From Scandinavium sp051650185 (GTDB taxonomy: Bacteria > Pseudomonadota > Gammaproteobacteria > Enterobacterales > Enterobacteriaceae): a stretch of DNA of 64,000 nucleotides. Position numbers and translations under genes: made by a program. The DNA lies in NCBI RefSeq assembly GCF_051650185.1, contig NZ_JBOFIN010000070.1, forward strand, positions 1-64,000, written 5' to 3'. Below are positions 57,451-64,000 of the stretch, in pieces (within the stretch, counting starts at the first letter, position 1; each line of letters opens with the position of its first letter). The notes beneath the pieces are model-generated. The model searched no databases and was not told the origin of the DNA. It was given only the letters and a program-made list of their open reading frames with translations.

Positions 57451-59997
57451 ATGAGCCTGACGGATACCCTGAACACAATGGTGGCCACCGTCACCGGAAA
57501 AGCCCTGAACCGCTACCGCCTCGATATCCCTTCCTGTACAGCCGATATCGACGTGGAGGACTTCAGTGGCTCAGAAGCGATGAGCGAGCTTTACAGCTAT
57601 ACCATCAACTTCACCAGTGCCGACAAGAACATTGATGCCCGCCAGATGCTGAGTAAACCAGCGACCCTGACCATGGGGGCGGGTAACCTGCTTTCCCTGA
57701 CGGAACGCAAGGTGGTTCACGGGGTGGTGACGCATTTCGAGCGTACCGGTGGTTCAGCAGATGAAGCGCAGTACTGCATTGTGCTGGAGCCGTTTCTGGC
57801 GCTGCTGGGTAATCAGTTCCGTACTCACCGCTTTTTCGTCAACAAGTCGGTGCCGGAAGTTGTTGCCGAGGTACTCACGGAGCATGGCCTGAAAGGCTGG
57901 GAGTATGAGTTTACCCTCAAAACCGACTATCCAAAGCGTGAGCAGATTAACCAGTATCAGGAAAACGACCTCGCCTTCATTGAACGTCTGCTGGCGGAGG
58001 TGGGGATTTTTTACTTCTTCACCCTGCAGCCTGACACCCAGACCGAAGTGGTGCACTTTGCGGACAAGCAGAGCGCCTGGGCGTTTGGGAAAAAACTTCC
58101 GCTGAACAGCCCGTCAGGGGCGAATGATAATGCGGCCGACTCGGTGTGGGACGTGCACGTCTGGCATAACGTGGTGGAACGCTCGGTCACGGCCGGTGAC
58201 TACAACCATCGCGAGGCTCAGAACGTCCTGATGTCTGTGCCGGCGGACATGACCCGCGGCGACGGAGAGGGGAACACCTACGGTGATGTGTACCATTATC
58301 GCCCGCGTCACCTTGAACGTGGCGACAAAATTACACCGACGGCAGAAACCGGTAACTTCTGGGCGCGCCTGGAGCATGAACGCTTCCTGTCCACCCAGAC
58401 CACCGTGACCGGCAGTAGTACCGACCATACCCTGGGGCCGGCTCAGGTGCTGACTATCACCGAGACGGCTATTCCGCCGACACTGCCACGTGAAACCGAA
58501 AATGGCCTCGTCATCATCAGCGCCGGTTACTCCGCCAGCCGCCAGAACGCGCTGAAGGTGGAGTGGGCGGCTATGCCGTACTACGAGAACCGCTGCTGGC
58601 GTCCAGCCGCGAAAAAACGCCCGGTGGTCAGCGGTACGCTGATGGCGCGCGTGACCAGCGCTAAAGATAACGACATTTACGCCTGGCAGGATGCATCCGG
58701 CATGTACCGGGTGAAGTTCGATGCCGACCGGGACGATAAACGCCAGGGCATGGAAAGCATGCCAGTGCGTTTTGCCAAACCTTACGGTGGGGACAAATAC
58801 GGCTTCCACTTCCCACTGATTCAGGGTACTGAAGTTGCCATTGCGTTCCATGAGGGCGATCCGGATCGCCCGTATATAGCCCATGCCCTTCACGACTCCC
58901 GTCACGTTGACCACGTCACTGAAGCCAACAGCACGCGAAATGTGGTCAGGACTGCGGGCCTGAACAAACTGCGGATGGAGGATAAACGCGGCGAAGAGCA
59001 CGTTAAGCTCAGCACGGAGTATGGCGGCAAAACCCAACTCAATTTAGGTCACAACGTCAATGCTTCCCGGGAACTACGCGGTGAAGGAGCTGAGCTGCGT
59101 ACTGACCGACATGTTTCCATCCGGGGCGGTGCCGGGGTCTTTATCACCGCGGATAAACAACCGTTTGCCGGGGACAAGATGCTTTCTATGAAGGAAGCGA
59201 TAGCCCAGCTTGAGAATGCACTGAGTATTGCTCGAAGTTTGTCAGATGCAGCTGAAGGTGCTCAGGCGTATCCGGCGGATATCCAGAGCCAGAAAATGCT
59301 GACGGATGCACTGACAGAACTGGCGCAGCCGGGGATGCTATTAAATGCCCCGCAAGGGATAAGTATCAGTAGTCCGGAAGGTGTACGCGTTTCCTCGGGA
59401 AGTGCCAGCGTGGGGATTGTAGCTCAAAATAACGCAGACATCAGTGCTATGAAGCGTTTCACGGTAGCGGCAGGTGAAGCTATCAGCATGCTGGCTCGTA
59501 AGGCCGGAATGAAACTCTTTGCCGCTAAGGGCAAAGTAGAAATTCAGGCTCAGGATGATGCGCTTGATGCGATAGCCAAAAAGGATGTGGCCGTAACCAG
59601 TACGGAAGGGCGGGTTGAAATTACGGCGGCGAAAGATGTCGTGCTGAAAAATCTGGATGGATCGTTCATCCAGTTGCAAGGTAAAAATATTATTCTGGGC
59701 TGTGAAGGCAATATCCTGTTGAAATGTGCCAATGTTCAGAAAATGGGACCCACGACTATCAGCTCACCTCCACATGAATTCCCTAAAGGTTATGGCGGTG
59801 TTTATGCTCTCAATGATGAGAGTGGGAACATCATTCCTAAGACCGAATACAAGGTTACTACAGCCGAGGGCAAGGTATTTTCAGGTATCTCGGATGAAAA
59901 TGGCAAAACAATGCCTATCTACACTTCAATGCCAGGTAAGTTAAATATTGAAATACTAGGAACCGGTAACTCAACTGCAGGGAGCAAAAAATCATGA
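57451..59997 (+). CDS. vgrG: T6SS spike protein VgrG with C-terminal extension
   Basis: 848 residues. The gp27-like N-terminus (RLDIPSCTADIDVEDFSGSE), the gp5-like OB region (MARVTSAKDNDIYAWQDASG) and the DUF2345 needle repeats (about 600-760) are in normal order. After residue 770 a transthyretin-like domain follows (GGVYALNDESGNIIPKTEYK, then GKVFSGISDENGKT), a known platform for binding specific effectors. The stop overlaps the lipase gene by four bases, so the next gene is the likely cargo. The last 250 codons are lower in GC than the rest, a sign of tip exchange by recombination. Confidence 0.94.
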   Translation: MSLTDTLNTMVATVTGKALNRYRLDIPSCTADIDVEDFSGSEAMSELYSYTINFTSADKNIDARQMLSKPATLTMGAGNLLSLTERKVVHGVVTHFERTGGSADEAQYCIVLEPFLALLGNQFRTHRFFVNKSVPEVVAEVLTEHGLKGWEYEFTLKTDYPKREQINQYQENDLAFIERLLAEVGIFYFFTLQPDTQTEVVHFADKQSAWAFGKKLPLNSPSGANDNAADSVWDVHVWHNVVERSVTAGDYNHREAQNVLMSVPADMTRGDGEGNTYGDVYHYRPRHLERGDKITPTAETGNFWARLEHERFLSTQTTVTGSSTDHTLGPAQVLTITETAIPPTLPRETENGLVIISAGYSASRQNALKVEWAAMPYYENRCWRPAAKKRPVVSGTLMARVTSAKDNDIYAWQDASGMYRVKFDADRDDKRQGMESMPVRFAKPYGGDKYGFHFPLIQGTEVAIAFHEGDPDRPYIAHALHDSRHVDHVTEANSTRNVVRTAGLNKLRMEDKRGEEHVKLSTEYGGKTQLNLGHNVNASRELRGEGAELRTDRHVSIRGGAGVFITADKQPFAGDKMLSMKEAIAQLENALSIARSLSDAAEGAQAYPADIQSQKMLTDALTELAQPGMLLNAPQGISISSPEGVRVSSGSASVGIVAQNNADISAMKRFTVAAGEAISMLARKAGMKLFAAKGKVEIQAQDDALDAIAKKDVAVTSTEGRVEITAAKDVVLKNLDGSFIQLQGKNIILGCEGNILLKCANVQKMGPTTISSPPHEFPKGYGGVYALNDESGNIIPKTEYKVTTAEGKVFSGISDENGKTMPIYTSMPGKLNIEILGTGNSTAGSKKS

Positions 59998-61577
59998 CTA
60001 ATTACCATGCATGGGAAGCCAACGACTGTGAACACTTTACTGATGTAAACATTTCGGAAAAAACAATTGTTTGTAAACGAAAGCCTGTCCCAGGCATTAC
60101 CATTACGATCGGGATGTTCTTTGATGGTACCGGAAATAATGTCTTTAACATCGATAAACGTTTGCTGAATACCTGTACCGGTATGGATGTTGGTGTAAAG
60201 GAAGTAGATGCCGAGTCCTGTACTCGTAAACTGGACATGAGTAGCAATGGAGCCGGGAGCTATCTTGGATATTATTCTAATATCCATTGGTTAAACACAT
60301 TATATTCCATTGACGGCCAGGTTACTTCAGATAAAACGCTCTATCAACAGGCAATCTACATACAGGGTATAGGTACTTCGAAAGATAAAGAAGATAGCCT
60401 GATTGGCATGGGTATTGGTGAGGTTTTTGAAGGGGTCGTTGATAAAGTTAATGAAGGGATCTCGCAAATCTCGGATGCAATTCGACGTGTTATCAGTAGT
60501 GATTCTGGAGTTGACTATGCGATCGAAAAAATTCAGTTCGATGTATTTGGCTTTAGTCGGGGCGCTGCAGCAGCCCGCCATTTTTGTAATCGTGTCAGAA
60601 ATGGGGACAAAGCGATACAGCAAGCAATAACCAAGGGTTTAAACGGGCGAAATCAGCATGGAAAACCTGCCGGAGAGGTCCGTTTTCTGGGGTTGTTTGA
60701 TACGGTCTGTGCTGTTGGTTCGGTAAGTGATTTGTTTGATGTACATGGTGGAGTGAATCCCGGCGTTGAGCTGGCATTACCTAAAGATATCGCACAGAAA
60801 GTTTTCCAGATTGCTGCAATGCACGAATGTCGATATAACTTTAGTCTTAATAGTATAAAAGAAGTCTGGCCGGAGTTGTCTCTACCTGGTGTGCATTCCG
60901 ACATCGGCGGAGGGTATAATCCCCATGAGCAAGAATATTGTTTTCTGACAGAGCCTGACGGTGAAACGGTTAAAAGAGATGCAGTAAATGAAAACACACA
61001 TGTTTATAAAAACATTGCTGCAAGATTACCTGATTTAAAAGTAATGCCAGCACTTGAGTATATTCTACCGTCGGGTGAAGTGAAAGAGGAATGTTGGCAT
61101 GAATATATTGTAGATATGGATGTGCAGCGCACCGGGACGATTGAAAAACATGTTGGAGCAGGCATTACCCTAAAACGTATCGTGCGAAATGATTGGTCGA
61201 AAATCCCGCTCAGAGTAATGTTGGATGCAGCAAAAGAGTCAGGGGCCAGCTTCAAGGACATTGACCCTGAAGACCCCGACATGAAGTTACCTGGTGAACT
61301 TGAATTATTGAGCCAAAAAGCGATCAAACAAGGAGAGACAATCAGGGCAGGTGGGCTCCCCACTCCATTCACTCCTGAAGAGTTGCTGATCATTGGGAAA
61401 TATATTCACTGTTCGGCGAATTGGAACGGCGTGAAGTTCAAAAGTGTCTGGTTGGATGGTAAACAGGTAAGAACAATTTACGGAGCAGAGAAGAAAATAC
61501 ATCTTATTGGTTATGTGAATATGCCAAATAAAAACTGGACGCGTTCCATTTGGAATATGAGAGGTGAAAAAGCATGA
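59994..61577 (+). CDS. DUF2235 phospholipase effector, Tle1 type
   Basis: 527 residues. ITIGMFFDGTGNNVFN opens the alpha/beta-hydrolase core. The nucleophile elbow is GFSRG with Ser188; GLFDTVCAVGSV and PGVHSDIGGGY supply the Asp and His. This matches the T6SS lipase family Tle1. No signal peptide is present. Translational coupling to VgrG and the VgrG transthyretin extension suggest loading on the spike. The gene has low GC compared with the structural genes, as is common for exchangeable effectors. Confidence 0.88.
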   Translation: MTNYHAWEANDCEHFTDVNISEKTIVCKRKPVPGITITIGMFFDGTGNNVFNIDKRLLNTCTGMDVGVKEVDAESCTRKLDMSSNGAGSYLGYYSNIHWLNTLYSIDGQVTSDKTLYQQAIYIQGIGTSKDKEDSLIGMGIGEVFEGVVDKVNEGISQISDAIRRVISSDSGVDYAIEKIQFDVFGFSRGAAAARHFCNRVRNGDKAIQQAITKGLNGRNQHGKPAGEVRFLGLFDTVCAVGSVSDLFDVHGGVNPGVELALPKDIAQKVFQIAAMHECRYNFSLNSIKEVWPELSLPGVHSDIGGGYNPHEQEYCFLTEPDGETVKRDAVNENTHVYKNIAARLPDLKVMPALEYILPSGEVKEECWHEYIVDMDVQRTGTIEKHVGAGITLKRIVRNDWSKIPLRVMLDAAKESGASFKDIDPEDPDMKLPGELELLSQKAIKQGETIRAGGLPTPFTPEELLIIGKYIHCSANWNGVKFKSVWLDGKQVRTIYGAEKKIHLIGYVNMPNKNWTRSIWNMRGEKA

Positions 61578-62212
61578 AGCTAATGATTCGATTGCTACCA
61601 TTTTTATTTCTAGTTGGATGCAATGACACCACTGCGCAAGATAAAACCAAAGCCCCTTGGGATAAATGGTATTTCACTTTCAGCACTCCAAAAGCGCTTC
61701 CTGCAACGGTTACGTTGGTCAAACTCCTAGATACTGATGGATATGGTTATGTGTTCAAAACTATCGATCAGCCTCAAGGAAATAGCGTCGGAACGTGGGG
61801 GGCGCATGCAGGAATAGCAGGTGCTACTTTTAATAAAGCGGACGCACCACCACAGATGATTAAGTTTTGTTGGGACTCTATTATTGATAAAAAGACTTAT
61901 GAAACCACTTTGTTTTTTGCCTCTGAAACAAAGAAAAAAATGATTTCCAAAGAGCCAGAGTGGGATAACCCAAGTGAGCCTTATTATTTTCGTTATATGG
62001 TGATTGGTTTGGCACCAGAGGGGAAAGTGCGCGTTTGGTTGCAGAATAATGGCAAACCAAATATTGAGCAAACCGCTACTAAAATCACAACTGTTTCGGG
62101 GGAAAATCTAGATATGTGCAAAGGGGTAACCAAACACCCCAACGGGTATGTTTATTATGGTGAAACGCCTGGTTTTATAAAAGGGAAGAAATACCCCTAT
62201 GGCAATTGGTAG
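61574..62212 (+). CDS. DUF2931-type lipoprotein, immunity candidate for Tle1
   Basis: A 212-residue lipoprotein with signal MKLMIRLLPFLFLVGC and the lipid-bearing Cys16. WDKWYFTFSTPKALPATVTL and the MIKFCWDSIIDKKTYETTLF stretch are typical of DUF2931 lipoproteins. These often lie next to T6SS lipase genes and neutralise them in the periplasm. The start overlaps the effector stop by four bases. The role is inferred from family and place. Confidence 0.75.
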   Translation: MKLMIRLLPFLFLVGCNDTTAQDKTKAPWDKWYFTFSTPKALPATVTLVKLLDTDGYGYVFKTIDQPQGNSVGTWGAHAGIAGATFNKADAPPQMIKFCWDSIIDKKTYETTLFFASETKKKMISKEPEWDNPSEPYYFRYMVIGLAPEGKVRVWLQNNGKPNIEQTATKITTVSGENLDMCKGVTKHPNGYVYYGETPGFIKGKKYPYGNW

Positions 62213-62303
62213 TGATTGCATGTCATTGATATGGTTCCGTCATCACGGTGAACATCTAAAATAATGCTTATTCCCACTCTTACCTTTAGATGCAGGACTT
62301 CTC

Positions 62304-62873
62304 ATGAAATTATATCGTTACTTTTTCCCATTTATTATCTCCATTCCGTGCTTTGCTCAGTCTATTGTAGTTGAGTCGGGCTCGAAAAATTCTGCCGATG
62401 ATATATATGAAATGGCTAATATGTATCGCTGGGGTCATGGAGGAGCATCGAAAGATTTAGATATAGCCTTTCAGCTTTATAAAGAAGCGGCTGAATTAGG
62501 TAATGCAGATGCTCAGCGAGATTTTGGTGATTACTATTATGGTGGCATTAAAGTTAAGCAAGATTATTCAAAAGCAAATTACTGGTATGAGAAAGCTGCG
62601 AAAAACAATAACGCTAAAGCTCAGATGTATTTAGGTTACGCATACCTTACTGGTAAGGGCGTTACAGTGAATTATGATAAAGCGAGAGGTTGGCTTGAGC
62701 TTGCAGTTAAACAAGGCGAACCTTCAGCCATGTATCATTTGGGAACGATGTACTTTGATGGTAAAGGGGTAACTAAAGATGAAAATAAGGCTATCCTGTT
62801 ATTCCAAAAAAGCTGCTCTGCAGGTGATTCTAATGCGTGTGATAAGTTAAAAGAAATTAAAACAGAGAAATAA
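62304..62873 (+). CDS. Secreted Sel1-repeat protein, second immunity candidate
   Basis: 189 residues with a signal peptide (MKLYRYFFPFIISIPCFA, cleavage before QSIVV). At least four Sel1-like repeats follow (AFQLYKEAAELGNADAQRDF, ANYWYEKAAKNNNAKAQMYL, ARGWLELAVKQGEPSAMYHL, AILLFQKSCSAGDSNACDKL). Periplasmic Sel1 proteins are known antidotes of Tle lipases. It has low GC like the effector. Whether this or the DUF2931 lipoprotein protects against the lipase above is undecided. Confidence 0.75.
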   Translation: MKLYRYFFPFIISIPCFAQSIVVESGSKNSADDIYEMANMYRWGHGGASKDLDIAFQLYKEAAELGNADAQRDFGDYYYGGIKVKQDYSKANYWYEKAAKNNNAKAQMYLGYAYLTGKGVTVNYDKARGWLELAVKQGEPSAMYHLGTMYFDGKGVTKDENKAILLFQKSCSAGDSNACDKLKEIKTEK

Positions 62874-62926
62874 TGTTTTATCTGCATAAAGATATGAATA
62901 TGTGGAAGTCAAAAATGGAGTTTCGG

Positions 62927-63193
62927 ATGTCTAAAGGTTTTGTATTGATTGGTGATAAAACCACGCATGGCGGCCAGGTTATTTCTGCCTCATCAACAAT
63001 GGTAGTAAATGGTAAGAAGGTTGCTCTCGTAGGCGATAAAGTCAGCTGCCCAAAAGAGGGGCATGGCATTAATGCCATTATTGAAGGATCGCCTGAATGG
63101 ACCTCTGACGGAAAAGCCGTGGTTGTGGATGGTTGCCGCTGTGAGTGTGGCTGTCAGGTGATCTCCAGTGCACCGGATTGTGTAATAGGATAA
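62927..63193 (+). CDS. PAAR-domain spike tip protein
   Basis: 88 residues: MSKGFVLIGDKTTHGGQVIS, then KVALVGDKVSCPKEGHGINA and a Cys-rich end (GCRCECGCQVISSAPDCVIG). It is a stand-alone PAAR protein that sharpens the VgrG tip and binds a metal ion. ATG at 62927 is preferred as the family start; the frame is open back to 62873. Confidence 0.88.
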   Translation: MSKGFVLIGDKTTHGGQVISASSTMVVNGKKVALVGDKVSCPKEGHGINAIIEGSPEWTSDGKAVVVDGCRCECGCQVISSAPDCVIG

Positions 63194-63196
63194 GTA

Positions 63197-64000
63197 ATGA
63201 GCTGGGAGCGTCAGAAATCAACAATATCGACGAAGCCTGAAGAGCCTTCATTCATCCTGTGGATGCTGCTGGGGGTTTTCGCGCTGGTCGGTTGTGTACT
63301 GCTGTTTGTCCTGCATGCCAATAAACTGGCAGGGCCACTTCAAACATTTAATCTTTGGGTTGTCACCTTATGCCCAGCAGTAGTCTGGTTTTTCTTTCTT
63401 TGTCTGCGTGGCTGGCTCTATAACAATGCATTTGACACACACGAATTTGAAACCAACGAAGCAGAATATGCGCAACAACAGTGGATGGAATGGTCTGGGC
63501 GCAATATTGCAGTATTGCATAGCGGTGTCATGCTGCCTGCAAATCTGACGCCTCAAAATTTTATTGCAGCCCCGCCAACGCTGGAGCAGAGCACATCTCT
63601 GACCCAACGAATTTGTCTGCAAGACCATGAGACCCATTTTTCTGTTCTGTTAGCCGGGTTAAGTCCAGTTTTGGCAACATTGCCTTTAGATTTAGTACCA
63701 GCCGTCACGCTGCTGACAGATTCTCACGATGACATACTGGTGTTGCAGGATGAATTCGCGCTGGCCTGGCATACAGCCATTCTGGATCTCCCAGTTCCAC
63801 AGTTGTCGATTCTTACGTCAAAGACCTTCCTGACACTGGATGAGCGAATTAAATCACCCACGCTGGATGTGAATTTAATCCTGATTCACCAGACACAGGG
63901 ACGGGATGCGTACAGTGATGCGCTCGCAACCCTGCTGCTGACCTCCGATGATGTCGCCACAAAATATAATCTTTCGCTTAATGCGCGTATTTTGCGTCCA
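63197..64000 (+). CDS. T6SS-associated membrane protein, cut by window end
   Basis: Open from ATG 63197 to the window edge (268 codons, no stop). MSWERQKSTISTKPEEPSFI is followed by two membrane helices at about residues 20-41 and 51-72, then a large soluble domain rich in Leu and Thr. Proteins of this type occur after PAAR genes in enterobacterial T6SS loci; the function is not established. It starts 3 bases after the PAAR stop. The C-terminus is outside the window. Confidence 0.7.
   Translation, partial: MSWERQKSTISTKPEEPSFILWMLLGVFALVGCVLLFVLHANKLAGPLQTFNLWVVTLCPAVVWFFFLCLRGWLYNNAFDTHEFETNEAEYAQQQWMEWSGRNIAVLHSGVMLPANLTPQNFIAAPPTLEQSTSLTQRICLQDHETHFSVLLAGLSPVLATLPLDLVPAVTLLTDSHDDILVLQDEFALAWHTAILDLPVPQLSILTSKTFLTLDERIKSPTLDVNLILIHQTQGRDAYSDALATLLLTSDDVATKYNLSLNARILRP

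Overview
The window reads as chromosome of an enterobacterium (Enterobacter/Kosakonia/Klebsiella-like; genus not provable from this sequence). The supports are an Enterobacteriaceae-style type VI secretion locus, YidH/YidG-type DUF202 genes, an IS2-family element, an Hha/YmoA-type gene, an SPI-7-type integrative element core and a canonical LexA box. Four blocks are visible, and all product names come from reading motifs by eye.

1) 0.1-9.7 kb: an IclR-family regulator faces a tightly coupled operon whose enzyme set matches the scaffold-peptide ('pearlin') route to 3-thiaglutamate. It holds a CmoA-like carboxy-SAM synthase, a zinc-ribbon methyltransferase, a site-2-type membrane protease, a 40-residue precursor with an FDLD leader motif and C-terminal Ala, a DUF692/MNIO oxidase with its partner, a LanB-type peptide aminoacyl-tRNA ligase without an elimination domain, and an MFS exporter. 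An intrinsic terminator just after the precursor probably sets a high peptide-to-enzyme ratio.

2) 10-35 kb: the maintenance half of an SPI-7/PAPI-type integrative conjugative element, almost all on the minus strand: AlpA, ParB, DUF2857, DksA/TraR zinc finger, TIGR03761, DUF3158-like, SSB, DUF3085, STY4534-type, DUF3275, DUF6094 methylase, SNF2 helicase, topoisomerase III, UmuDC under a LexA box, and a Com/cytosine methylase pair. No integrase, relaxase, type IV secretion, parA or dnaB is in view, so the block is either a remnant or continues elsewhere. Nearly every spacer in this operon carries a different GC-rich hairpin directly before the next Shine-Dalgarno. A five-copy CTATCAAT array precedes the TIGR03761 gene. 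An IS2-like element of 1331 bp with a 5-bp target duplication splits an Hha/YmoA-family gene.

3) 35.7-46.9 kb: a metabolic island with a GntR/FCD regulator, a 3-hydroxyisobutyrate-dehydrogenase-like enzyme, a Cys-type sulfatase, an MFS transporter, an orphan nucleotidyltransferase-fold protein, a YidH/YidG pair, and a divergent pair of an arylsulfotransferase and a bicovalent FAD oxidase. The common theme is sulfate-ester and aromatic chemistry.

4) 47.4-64 kb: a type VI secretion locus: TssB, TssC, TssK, TssL, an OmpA-family anchor, Hcp, ClpV, a DUF2778 L,D-transpeptidase-type effector with a membrane immunity candidate, VgrG with a C-terminal transthyretin-like extension, a Tle1-type DUF2235 lipase with two secreted immunity candidates, a PAAR protein, and a T6SS-associated membrane protein cut by the window edge. 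TssA/E/F/G/J/M are not in view and probably lie downstream.
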